Of a DNA stretch of 64,000 nucleotides, positions 8,871 through 17,492 are shown piece by piece; the first letter of the stretch is position 1; every line of letters begins with the position of its first letter. The translations under genes were made by a program, and so were the position numbers. The notes beneath the pieces were generated by a model that saw only the letters and a list, made by a program, of their open reading frames with translations, searched no databases and was not told the DNA's origin. Origin of the DNA: Formosa sp030427735 (lineage in GTDB: Bacteria > Bacteroidota > Bacteroidia > Flavobacteriales > Flavobacteriaceae); the NCBI RefSeq assembly GCF_051200825.1, contig NZ_CP195158.1:62001-126000 (forward strand), read 5' to 3'.

Positions 8871-9923
8871 ATGAACGAAAAAATAACCATCTATGACATT
8901 GCCAAAAGATTGAAAATTACGGCAGCAACCGTGTCTAGAGCCTTAAATAACAACCCTAAAATTAGTGAAGCAACACGTCTTTTAGTCTTAAAAACGGCCA
9001 AAGAGATGAATTATAAGCAAAATAAAGTCGCTTTGGCTTTAAAGAGCGGAAAGAGTAATAATGTAGGGGTTATAGTGCCTTATATTAATAGAAATTTCTT
9101 CTCGTCTATTATTAGAGGGATTGAAGAAGAGCTTTATCCTAAAGGCTATCATGTTATTATTTGTCAAACACATGAAGAGGAGCAAAAGGAAATTAAGACG
9201 ATAGATAATTTATTGAATGCTCAAGTAGATGGTGTATTAATGTCGGTGTCTAAACAAACAACAACGTCCGAACATTTTGAGCGGGTTTTAGAAAAGCATA
9301 TTCCATTAGTGTTTTTTGATAGACGTGCCCAATTAAAAGGAGTAAGTAGTGTAACGATTGATGATTACCAAGGCGGATTTGATGCTACAAAACATTTAAT
9401 AGATCAGGGGTGTTCGCGTATAGCGCATATTTGTGGCGATTTGAAATTAGAGATATACCGAGATCGTTTTGAAGGGTATAAAGCTGCCTTAAAACAAGCT
9501 GGTATTGCTTACAATGAGGATTATGTTATACAGACCAAGAGTGATACCGAATCCGGGCATTTTGCAGCTCAGGAATTGTTAAAATTAGACAAATTACCAG
9601 ATGCTGTGTTTTCGTCGAGCGACCATACCGCTTTAGGCGTGATTCAGAAATTTAAAGAACATGGCATAAAAATCCCCAAAGACATTTGTGTAGTTGGGTT
9701 TAGTAACGAACCCTTTACTAAATTTATGGAGTTGACCATAAGTTCGGTAGATCAATGTACTATGGAAATGGGTAGGGTAGCTGCTCGTGTGTTTCTAGAG
9801 CAAGTAAAAAACCCTAAAATAAAAATTGAGAAGAAAGTAGAACTTACTCCTCAATTATTAGTTAGGGAATCTTCTGTAAAAGTTAACGATACTACAAAGA
9901 AACTCCGCGTTTCCAAGGGATAA
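8871..9923 (+). CDS. LacI/GalR-family repressor of pectin/uronate genes
   Basis: A 350-residue LacI-family regulator: N-terminal helix-turn-helix (residues 4-58, ITIYDIAKRLKITAATVSRALNN) with a hinge, then a periplasmic-binding-like effector domain (about 60-340, containing VGVIVPYI, VPLVFFDRRA-like and DGVLMSVSK segments). It stands between the GH28-susCD unit and the uronate operon, and three matching palindromes lie at the regulated promoters, so it very probably represses both units until a uronate intermediate binds; 2-keto-3-deoxygluconate is a reasonable guess for the effector, not shown by the sequence. Its 3' end overlaps that of uxaA by 32 bp on opposite strands, so strong operon transcription could interfere with its mRNA. 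Confidence 0.9.
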   Translation: MNEKITIYDIAKRLKITAATVSRALNNNPKISEATRLLVLKTAKEMNYKQNKVALALKSGKSNNVGVIVPYINRNFFSSIIRGIEEELYPKGYHVIICQTHEEEQKEIKTIDNLLNAQVDGVLMSVSKQTTTSEHFERVLEKHIPLVFFDRRAQLKGVSSVTIDDYQGGFDATKHLIDQGCSRIAHICGDLKLEIYRDRFEGYKAALKQAGIAYNEDYVIQTKSDTESGHFAAQELLKLDKLPDAVFSSSDHTALGVIQKFKEHGIKIPKDICVVGFSNEPFTKFMELTISSVDQCTMEMGRVAARVFLEQVKNPKIKIEKKVELTPQLLVRESSVKVNDTTKKLRVSKG

Positions 9924-11502
9924 AATCGCTTTGGTTTAATGCCATGGCTTTGGTTTGTACTTCGCCGCTAGCCACTTTTATAATGTGTTCTAGCATAGTA
10001 TCTCCCATTTCTTCAATAGATTTTTCGCCACGTATAACAGCTCCTGTATCAATATCTATAATATCTGGCATTTTTTCTGCCAATTCGGAGTTAGACGCTA
10101 CTTTAATAATTGGTGTTACAGGGTTTCCTGTAGGTGTGCCCAATCCTGTTGTAAATAATATAACATTTGCCCCAGATCCAGCCATTGCAGTTGTGCTTTC
10201 TACATCGTTACCCGGAGTACATAATAAGTTTAAACCTGGTTTGTGAATGTATTCGCCGTAATCTAAAACGTCTACTACTGGCGAAGAACCTCCTTTTTTG
10301 GCAGCTCCAGCCGATTTCATTGCGTCTGTTATTAAACCGTCTTTAATATTACCCGGAGACGGGTTCATGTCGAAACCAGAACCTGCATCGACAACCGATT
10401 TTTCGTAAGCTTTCATCAGTTGTAAAAACTTTTTACCGTCGTCTTCATTTACACAACGATTTACAAGTTCTTGTTCTACACCGCAAAGTTCTGGGAATTC
10501 CGAAAGTATTGCTGTACCTCCAATAGCTGCTAATATATCCGATACGCGACCTAAAGTTGGATTGGCAGAAATTCCTGAAAACCCATCAGAACCACCGCAT
10601 TCCAGTCCTACTTTCAATTTAGAAATTGGCGCTGGTTTTCTTTCAATATTATTGGCGGCTTTTATGCCTTCGTAAGAGTCTTTAATAATACCCTTTAACA
10701 TATCGTCTACCGTACCAGATTGTTGTTGTTCGTATATTACTATAGGTTTTTTATTATCCGGGTTTATTTCGGCTAAAGCATCTTTAAAAATCTGTATTTG
10801 TAAGTTTTGGCAGCCTAAACTTAAAACAGTAGCACCGGCTACGTTTGGATTGTTTACATACCCTGCCAAGAGTTTAGCTAATAGCTCGGAATCTTGTCTG
10901 ATACCACCACAACCACCTTGATGTGTAATGAATTTTACATCGATATTTTTAAATACCCGGGTATCTTCAACTTCTTCAGGCACTTCTTGTCCGGAGTCGC
11001 TTACCAGCGAACGTAGTAATAAACGGTGCTTGTTAATGTTTTTGTGTAATAATTCGTTTTCAAAAACATCTTTTAAGACTTCAATATTTCGGTTTTCGCA
11101 AAATACTAAAGGAAAGAATAACCATACGTTTGCGGTACCTACTTGGCCGTCTTCTCTATGGTAACCCATAAAAGTTCTATCTTTCCACTTGTCTATGTTC
11201 GGGGCATTCCAACCCAAGGTTTCTGTTTTACCAGTAACTTTAGCACTTTGGTGTTTTACATTTTCGGTGGTTAACACTTCGCCTTTTTCTATAATTTCAG
11301 ACGCTTTGCCTACTAAAACCCCGTACATTATAATTTCGTCTCCTACGTTCAAGTGCTGTAGGGCGATTTTATGTTTTGCTTTTGTGTCTTTAGTGGCAAC
11401 GTATGCTGCGTTGTCTAAGGTTAATTGTTCTCCAGCCGTAATATTAGTAAGTGCTACTGCGACATTATCATCTGCATGTACTTTTATTATTTTGTTTTGC
11501 AT
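9892..11502 (-). CDS. uxaA: Altronate dehydratase
   Basis: A 536-residue UxaA-family enzyme that dehydrates D-altronate to 2-keto-3-deoxygluconate. An N-terminal SAF domain (about 1-90, IKVHADDNVAVALTNITAG) is followed by the catalytic region with GYHREDGQVGTANVW, THQGGCGGIRQDS, LSLGCQNLQIQ and LECGGSDGFSGI, the usual metal/substrate signatures. Length matches the full two-domain form. It is the last of ten genes transcribed leftwards from kduI, 20 bp after uxaB, and the final step of the galacturonate branch before KdgK. The TAG stop lies inside the 3' end of the convergent lacI gene. Confidence 0.95.
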   Translation of the reverse strand: MQNKIIKVHADDNVAVALTNITAGEQLTLDNAAYVATKDTKAKHKIALQHLNVGDEIIMYGVLVGKASEIIEKGEVLTTENVKHQSAKVTGKTETLGWNAPNIDKWKDRTFMGYHREDGQVGTANVWLFFPLVFCENRNIEVLKDVFENELLHKNINKHRLLLRSLVSDSGQEVPEEVEDTRVFKNIDVKFITHQGGCGGIRQDSELLAKLLAGYVNNPNVAGATVLSLGCQNLQIQIFKDALAEINPDNKKPIVIYEQQQSGTVDDMLKGIIKDSYEGIKAANNIERKPAPISKLKVGLECGGSDGFSGISANPTLGRVSDILAAIGGTAILSEFPELCGVEQELVNRCVNEDDGKKFLQLMKAYEKSVVDAGSGFDMNPSPGNIKDGLITDAMKSAGAAKKGGSSPVVDVLDYGEYIHKPGLNLLCTPGNDVESTTAMAGSGANVILFTTGLGTPTGNPVTPIIKVASNSELAEKMPDIIDIDTGAVIRGEKSIEEMGDTMLEHIIKVASGEVQTKAMALNQSDFIPWKRGVSL

Positions 11503-11522
11503 GGTGGTACCTTGTAAAAGGA

Positions 11523-12989
11523 TTAAAATTGTTTACTAAAATTGTTAAATCCAACTTCTGTGCCATTGTCGTCTATTTCTTTAAGTGCAACAGCTATGGC
11601 ATTAGTAAATTGGTCTATTGTTGTTAAATCTTCACCCCAAAACGATGTGTTAGATAAAATAGCTTGAGCAGTGGCTTGATAATCGTTTAAAGCCCAAGCG
11701 TCTTGAAATGTTTTTACAATTTCTGCATCATCATTTATTGGTAAAGCCTCGCCTTGCCATGTACCTTTATAAAAACGAATTAAACTCGCAAAAGAAAACA
11801 TGAGGCGTGTTGGTAGTTTGTCGTTAATTTTAATGTAATCTAACAAACTTGGTAGTACGCGTACTTTAAATTTAGAAATTGAGTTTAAAGCAATACTAGA
11901 AAGCATGTGTTTTATGAACGGATTTCTAAAACGATCGAAAACATCTAAACCGAATTGTTTCAGTTCGTCTTTATCCATATCTAAAGTTGGGATAATTTCT
12001 TCGAAAACGGTGTCTTTTATAAATTTCCCTGTAAAGCTATCGTCTACAGATTCTTTCACGGTTTCCTTGCCAGACAATAAACAAAACGGTACCATAGCTG
12101 TATGCGCACCGTTTAAGATTTTAACCTTACGGGTTCTGTACGGTTGCATATTGTCTACAATAAGTACGTTTAAGTCGGTTTTATCAAAAGGTAGTTTTTG
12201 CTTTAAAGCATCGTCTCCTTCAATAACCCATAAAAAGAAAGTTTCCGCAGTAACAATTAAGTTGTCTTTATAATCTAATTTGCTATTGTAGTCTGCGATT
12301 TCGTCTTTAGGATATCCTGGTACAATGCGGTCTACCAATGTGCTATGGAAAGTAGAGTGGTTTAATAACCAAGATTTGAAATCTTCACCTAATTGCCATA
12401 AATCGATATATTTTAAGATGATTTCTTTTAAGGTTTCTGAATTATGATTGATAAGTTCGCACGGAATTATAGTTAAACCTTTTGAAGCATCTCCATTAAA
12501 ATGTTTGAAGCGTTCATGTAACAAAACAGTAAGTTTTGCTGGAAAACTAGTAGGCGGTTGCATGTCTGGAGTATCCGATTCTACAAAAGCAATTCCTGCT
12601 TCGGTAGTGTTCGATATCACAAATTCTAAAGCTTCTTCTTTGGCCAGGTTTAAATAGTCTTGAAAGCTTTTATACGGATCTACAGACTGTACTAAATTGG
12701 TAATAAGCTCTTGCTCCTGAGTTTCTTTACCGTTTTTTATACCCTTCATAAAAAGGGTGTATAAGCCGTCTTGATCGTTTAACATAGAAACCAAACCACG
12801 ATCTATAGGTTGCACTACGGCAATTCCTGCGTTTAAATTGGCTTTTTTGTTAAGTTCTTGGAAAGCATAATCTACAAATGCACGAAGAAAGTTTCCTTCT
12901 CCAAACTGAATCACTTTGATTGGTAAGGTATTGCCGGCATCAACATTAGTTCTATTTAGCGGCTGGGTGTTGTTTTGAGTTAAAGACAT
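11523..12989 (-). CDS. uxaB: Tagaturonate reductase (altronate oxidoreductase)
   Basis: A 488-residue mannitol-dehydrogenase-superfamily protein of the UxaB type. The N-terminal nucleotide-binding segment IKVIQFGEGNFLRAFVDYAF and the central KVKILNGAHTAMVP motif, with its conserved Lys and His, are diagnostic. It reduces D-tagaturonate to D-altronate with NADH in the cytoplasm, between UxaC and UxaA. It lies 12 bp downstream of dctM. Fructuronate reductase (UxuB) is an alternative within the superfamily, but the adjacent altronate dehydratase favours tagaturonate. Confidence 0.93.
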   Translation of the reverse strand: MSLTQNNTQPLNRTNVDAGNTLPIKVIQFGEGNFLRAFVDYAFQELNKKANLNAGIAVVQPIDRGLVSMLNDQDGLYTLFMKGIKNGKETQEQELITNLVQSVDPYKSFQDYLNLAKEEALEFVISNTTEAGIAFVESDTPDMQPPTSFPAKLTVLLHERFKHFNGDASKGLTIIPCELINHNSETLKEIILKYIDLWQLGEDFKSWLLNHSTFHSTLVDRIVPGYPKDEIADYNSKLDYKDNLIVTAETFFLWVIEGDDALKQKLPFDKTDLNVLIVDNMQPYRTRKVKILNGAHTAMVPFCLLSGKETVKESVDDSFTGKFIKDTVFEEIIPTLDMDKDELKQFGLDVFDRFRNPFIKHMLSSIALNSISKFKVRVLPSLLDYIKINDKLPTRLMFSFASLIRFYKGTWQGEALPINDDAEIVKTFQDAWALNDYQATAQAILSNTSFWGEDLTTIDQFTNAIAVALKEIDDNGTEVGFNNFSKQF

Positions 12990-13001
12990 AATTAGTAATT
13001 T

Positions 13002-14297
13002 TTAAAGGTTGAATACTCTCGGTAGCCAAAGGGTTAAGTCAGGGAAATAGGTAACAAGGAACAGGGCAAAAATCATGGCCAAGAATAGGGGTAATAATGG
13101 TTTTACCACTTTCTCTATAGAGGTCTGTGCCACACCAACACCAACAAAGAGCACGGAGCCCACGGGCGGCGTACATAAACCAATACACAGGTTAAGTACC
13201 ATAATAATCCCAAAATGAACAGGGTCCATGCCCAAAGCTGTTACCACAGGTAAAAAGATTGGGGTGAATATAAGTACTGCAGGTGTCATGTCCATAAAGA
13301 TCCCTACAAATAGCAGTATTAAGTTAATGATTAACAGAATTACAATTTTATTGTCACTGATGCCCAATAAGACATCGCTAATGCTCTGCGGAATGTTCTC
13401 GAAGGACATCACCCAGGACATACTCATGGAAGCCCCGATAAGCAGCATAACCACAGCGGTAGTTGCCGAGGAATCCAATAAAATTTGAGGTAAGGATTGA
13501 AAATTGATTTCCTTGTAAACGAAGCCCAGGATAAGGGTGTACAGTACAGCTATGGCCGAAGCTTCGGTAGCGGTAAAAATACCGGTAACAATACCTCCAA
13601 TTACAATAACCAACAATAATAAACTAGGAAATGCATCGATAAAGGTTTTAAACACCTCTTTTAAGTTACTGCGCTTTCCAACTTTGTATTTTTTCTTTTT
13701 CGCCCAGAACGAAGCCACAAGCATTAAAAACAATCCTGTTAAAATACCAGGTACATAACCAGCCAAGAATAAGGCCGCAATCGACACGCCCCCACTGGCC
13801 AATGAATATACGATCAATACATTACTTGGCGGTATAACGAGTCCTGTTGTTGCCGAGGTAATGTTTACGGCAGCTCCAAACTCTTTAGAGTAACCTTCTT
13901 TTTCCATTTCCGGGCCTAAAATACTTCCCATAGCCGAAGCCGAAGCCATGGCTGAGCCTGCAATGGCTCCCATAAGCATGGCGGCAATAACATTAATAAG
14001 TGCCAGACCTCCAGGTAAAGATCCTACAAGGGTTTTGGCAAAGGCTATAAGCCGGTGGGCAATGCCCCCTTTGTTCATGAGCTGTCCCGAGAGCACAAAA
14101 AACGGAATGGCCAATAAGGCAAAACTATCCAATCCTGCTCCAATACGCTGGGCAACGGTTGTAAATGCTGGCATGGCTGGGATGCTCACCAGCATGGTTA
14201 ATAACGATGATATGGTAATGCTCCAGGCTACTGGCGTTCCTATAGCTAATAAGCCAACAAAGCTCAGTACTAAAACAAATATTGGTATGTATTCCAT
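13002..14297 (-). CDS. dctM: TRAP transporter large membrane subunit
   Basis: A 431-residue DctM-type integral membrane protein, with about a dozen hydrophobic segments starting at PIFVLVLSFVGLLAIGTPVAWS. Family patterns include FFVLSGQLMNKGGIA, AGSAMASASAMGSILGPEM and LNLCIGLCTPPVG. It forms the ion-coupled transport channel of a TRAP system and works with dctQ (18 bp upstream) and dctP. In this operon the cargo is expected to be galacturonate and/or unsaturated uronates. The gene and its neighbours up to kdgK look more G+C-rich than the flanking uxa and kdu genes. Confidence 0.94.
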   Translation of the reverse strand: MEYIPIFVLVLSFVGLLAIGTPVAWSITISSLLTMLVSIPAMPAFTTVAQRIGAGLDSFALLAIPFFVLSGQLMNKGGIAHRLIAFAKTLVGSLPGGLALINVIAAMLMGAIAGSAMASASAMGSILGPEMEKEGYSKEFGAAVNITSATTGLVIPPSNVLIVYSLASGGVSIAALFLAGYVPGILTGLFLMLVASFWAKKKKYKVGKRSNLKEVFKTFIDAFPSLLLLVIVIGGIVTGIFTATEASAIAVLYTLILGFVYKEINFQSLPQILLDSSATTAVVMLLIGASMSMSWVMSFENIPQSISDVLLGISDNKIVILLIINLILLFVGIFMDMTPAVLIFTPIFLPVVTALGMDPVHFGIIMVLNLCIGLCTPPVGSVLFVGVGVAQTSIEKVVKPLLPLFLAMIFALFLVTYFPDLTLWLPRVFNL

Positions 14298-14315
14298 AAG
14301 TTAGTTAATGTAGTT

Positions 14316-14786
14316 TTAATTTGAGTGTTTAGTTTGTAGTATATCGTCTATTTTATAATAGATAATCAGTAGGCCGGTTAACGGGATTACAAAATACACG
14401 ACAGAAAGTGGTATTTGTAGGGCTGGTGAATGTTGTCCTAAGATATAGGTTATGTATACCAACCTAAATCCGCCAATAACCAAGGCGCAAAGTGCAAATA
14501 ATATAATGAGCAACAGCACAAACACCTTTAATTTTTTTTGTGTTGCTGGTTTTAGCTTGGGCGTAATAATATCTATGGCCACATGCATGTTTTTACCCGA
14601 TACATATGCGGCACCGAGCAGCCCTACCCAAATCATAAGGTACCTGGCCAATTCGTCGGTAAACGAGCTTGGGGTACCAATAATATAGCGCGTAAATACT
14701 TGCCATAATACATTAATTACCATTACGGCCATAATAATAACCAGGGCGCTACCAAGGATTTTGTCTATTTTTTCTCTAATGGTCAT
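14316..14786 (-). CDS. dctQ: TRAP transporter small membrane subunit
   Basis: A 156-residue DctQ-type protein with four predicted transmembrane segments (about 12-34, 48-65, 87-108, 127-146). The conserved TPSSFTDELARYLMIWVGLLGAA block in the second segment is the family signature. It pairs with DctM in the inner membrane. It sits 2 bp after dctP and 18 bp before dctM, consistent with equimolar production of a single transporter. Confidence 0.9.
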   Translation of the reverse strand: MTIREKIDKILGSALVIIMAVMVINVLWQVFTRYIIGTPSSFTDELARYLMIWVGLLGAAYVSGKNMHVAIDIITPKLKPATQKKLKVFVLLLIILFALCALVIGGFRLVYITYILGQHSPALQIPLSVVYFVIPLTGLLIIYYKIDDILQTKHSN

Positions 14787-14788
14787 AA

Positions 14789-15769
14789 TTATTTGGTGTC
14801 TTGGATATTTTTAATCAGTTCGGCCATTTTTGGATCGGCTTTATAAGCGTCGTAAATGTTCTGTACTTTATCTGCAAACAGGGTTTTGTCTGGATGGATG
14901 ATCTTTACGCCATTCTTTTGAACCTCTTCCAAGGCTTCGGCTTCGGCCTCGGCCCAAAGTTTACGCTGGTAAGGTACCGAACGGTTGGCGGCTTCCTGCA
15001 CCCACTGTTGTTCCTGCTCGCTTAAACGTTCCCAAAACGGTGTGCCTACTACCAGAACATCTGGAAGTACGGTATGCTCGTCTAACGAATAGTATTTACA
15101 CACTTCGTAATGTCTGGAGAGGTAGAAACTTGGTGGATTGTTCTCTGCACCATCTACCACGCCCTGTTGTAACGAGGTGTAAAGTTCTCCCCAGGAAATA
15201 GGTGTTGGCGATCCGCCTAAAGAACGTATCATTTCCATAGCGGTGATACTTTCCATAACACGGATTTTTAGGCCTTTTAAATCTTCTGGGGTCTCGATAG
15301 GCTTGTCTTTAGTGTAAAAACTACGGCTACCGGCATCGTAATAAGCAAGGCCTTTTAGCCAGAACTTAGTACCTTCGTTCAGCAGTTCTTTTCCAATTGG
15401 GCCATCTAATACTTTAAAGGAATGTTCGCGGTCCCGAAACATAAACGGAAGTCCAAACACTTTTAATTTTGGAGCAAAGTTTTCCAGCACCCCTACCGAA
15501 ACTTTGGTCATATCCAAACTCCCGATTTGGAGCAGTTCCAGATTTTCGCGTTCTGAACCTAATTGCTGGTTGGGATAAATCTCGAGTTGGAGTTTGCCTC
15601 CTGAAATCTCCTTTAAGTCTTCACCCATTTTAAGCATGGCCTTATGTACCGAATGGTTGATGTCCAGGCCATGAGCCAATTTGATGGTTTTTGTTTGGGA
15701 TAGTTGTCCACAACCAAAAACCAACAGGCTTAAACAGCATAATAGTAATGTGCGTTGTATCATTCCCAT
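14789..15769 (-). CDS. dctP: TRAP transporter solute-binding lipoprotein (uronate)
   Basis: A 326-residue DctP-family solute-binding protein. Typical segments are IKLAHGLDINHSVHKAM at the start of the mature part, LKGLKIRVMES with the conserved carboxylate-binding Arg at about 170, and GVVDGAENNPPSFY. The signal has a lipobox (LVFGC, Cys20), so the protein is lipid-anchored rather than a free periplasmic protein. It binds uronates for DctQM. The start overlaps the eda stop by one base (TAATG), pointing to translational coupling; an ATG two codons downstream would serve equally. Confidence 0.92.
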   Translation of the reverse strand: MGMIQRTLLLCCLSLLVFGCGQLSQTKTIKLAHGLDINHSVHKAMLKMGEDLKEISGGKLQLEIYPNQQLGSERENLELLQIGSLDMTKVSVGVLENFAPKLKVFGLPFMFRDREHSFKVLDGPIGKELLNEGTKFWLKGLAYYDAGSRSFYTKDKPIETPEDLKGLKIRVMESITAMEMIRSLGGSPTPISWGELYTSLQQGVVDGAENNPPSFYLSRHYEVCKYYSLDEHTVLPDVLVVGTPFWERLSEQEQQWVQEAANRSVPYQRKLWAEAEAEALEEVQKNGVKIIHPDKTLFADKVQNIYDAYKADPKMAELIKNIQDTK

Positions 15770-16440
15770 TAGTTGTTTTTTATGGTGTTAATAAGTGCCA
15801 GGGCATTGGCTACCTGTTGTGTTAGTGCACTGAAATCTTTATTGGAGATAATGTCTTTGGTAATCAGTTTAGAGCCCATTCCTACGCAGGTAACCCCTGC
15901 ATTGAACCACTGGCTGATGCTTTCCTGGGTTGGAGAGACGCCTCCTGTTGGCATAATGCTGGTCCATGGGCAAGGTGCTTTTATGGCCTTAACAAAGTCG
16001 GCGCCGTAAGTTCCGCCAGGGAATAGCTTTACGATCTCGCATCCCAATTCTTCGGCACGGGCTATTTCACCTAAAGTAGCACAACCTGGAGACCAAAGGA
16101 CTTTACGGCGGTTGCACACTAGGGCAATATCTTCGCGCAATACTGGGGTAACTATAAAGTGTGCACCCATTTGCATGTACAGCGAAGCTGCAGCGGCATC
16201 GGTTACAGAGCCTACGCCTAGCATGAGGTCCGGGCATTCGCTACTGCAGAATTTTGCCAGTTGGGCAAAGGTCTCGTGGGCAAAAGCACCTCGGGCCGTA
16301 AACTCAAATAAACGGGCGCCACCATCGTAACAGGCTTTAACCACTTGTTGTAAAAGTGTAATATCGCTATGATAAAATAAAGGTACCAAACCTGTAGCTT
16401 CCATTTGTTGGGCGACTTCTATTCTAGAAAATGTTTTCAT
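15769..16440 (-). CDS. eda: KDPG/KHG aldolase
   Basis: A 223-residue class I aldolase of the Eda family that splits 2-keto-3-deoxy-6-phosphogluconate into pyruvate and glyceraldehyde 3-phosphate. The Schiff-base lysine is Lys138 in EIVKLFPGG and the general base Glu46 is in LFEFTARG; the phosphate-binding MPTGGVSP loop follows. Length is usual for the family. It is the last catabolic step of the pathway and lies between kdgK (10 bp) and dctP (1-base overlap). The N-terminal LVPLFYHSD in place of the usual VPVI is a common Bacteroidota variation. Confidence 0.94.
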   Translation of the reverse strand: MKTFSRIEVAQQMEATGLVPLFYHSDITLLQQVVKACYDGGARLFEFTARGAFAHETFAQLAKFCSSECPDLMLGVGSVTDAAAASLYMQMGAHFIVTPVLREDIALVCNRRKVLWSPGCATLGEIARAEELGCEIVKLFPGGTYGADFVKAIKAPCPWTSIMPTGGVSPTQESISQWFNAGVTCVGMGSKLITKDIISNKDFSALTQQVANALALINTIKNN

Positions 16441-16450
16441 GATGTGTATA

Positions 16451-17461
16451 TTATCGGCTAACGCGACCAGAAAGATCGCCTTGCATTAAGTTTTCGACTT
16501 CTTGTTTAGAGACTAAGTTAACATCGCCATAAACGGTATGTTTAAGGCTGGATGCCGCCACGGCAAATTCCAATGCTTTGGCATCGTCGTAAGTATTTAA
16601 ACCGTAAATTAAGGCTCCCATAAAACTATCGCCAGCACCTATACGGTCTACAATATGTGTGATATCGTAAGTGGTAGATTGGTGCATGGTTTGGCCGTCG
16701 TACAATACGGCAGACCATTTATTGTGCGAGGCACTGATGCTCTCTCTGTGGGTAATGGCTATTTTTTTTGCTTTTGGAAAACGGGTCATAAGCTTTTCGG
16801 ACAGCGACTGTTGTAGTTCTGTCTGGGTACCGCCTTCTGGAATGATATTAAAATATTTATCTGAAGCGTAATCGCCAGCAAGAATAACATCGCATAGCGC
16901 GACCATGTGTTCCATAATGTCGCTTGGCGATTTGCCGTAGTTCCACAAATTAGCACGATAGTTGAAATCTGTGGAAATTGTGAGTCCTAATTTTGCTGCG
17001 GCATGTATAGCTTCCAGGCACACATCGGCAGCATCTTGGGATACCCCGGGAGTAATACCGGACCAATGGAACCAATTGGCGTCTTTAAAGACTGCTTCCC
17101 AATCGATCATGCCAGTCTTAAGGGTTGAAAACGAAGAATGTGTACGGTCGTAAACAATTTTGCTACCGCGCATAGAGGCACCGTTTTCTAAAAAATAGAT
17201 CCCCATACGTTCGCCACCACGGGCAATAGCACTTGTGCCCACATTGTATTTGTTCATTTGCATAATGGCACTATCGCCAATATCGTTTTGCGGCAATCTG
17301 GTAATAAAGTCTACAGGCAAACCAAAGTTTACGATGCTGGTAAGCACGTTAAGTTCGCTGCCCCCATAATCGGCATTAAAGTTATTTACCTGAGAAAACT
17401 TTAAACAATCTTGGGTAGAAAGTCTTAATAATACTTCGCCTAATCCTACTACTTTTTTCAA
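16451..17461 (-). CDS. kdgK: 2-keto-3-deoxygluconate kinase (PfkB family)
   Basis: A 336-residue ribokinase/PfkB-family sugar kinase. The N-terminal GLGEVLLRLS and YGGSELNVL segments form the sugar pocket; the C-terminal signature DRIGAGDSFMGAL carries the anion-hole GAGD with catalytic Asp278. It phosphorylates KDG to KDPG for Eda, directly downstream. All enzymes around it lead to or from KDG, which makes the substrate assignment strong despite the broad family. It begins 31 bp after the end of uxaC. Confidence 0.92.
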   Translation of the reverse strand: MKKVVGLGEVLLRLSTQDCLKFSQVNNFNADYGGSELNVLTSIVNFGLPVDFITRLPQNDIGDSAIMQMNKYNVGTSAIARGGERMGIYFLENGASMRGSKIVYDRTHSSFSTLKTGMIDWEAVFKDANWFHWSGITPGVSQDAADVCLEAIHAAAKLGLTISTDFNYRANLWNYGKSPSDIMEHMVALCDVILAGDYASDKYFNIIPEGGTQTELQQSLSEKLMTRFPKAKKIAITHRESISASHNKWSAVLYDGQTMHQSTTYDITHIVDRIGAGDSFMGALIYGLNTYDDAKALEFAVAASSLKHTVYGDVNLVSKQEVENLMQGDLSGRVSR

Positions 17462-17492
17462 TGTTATTGGGTATTAGTTAGTGTGATTTAAT

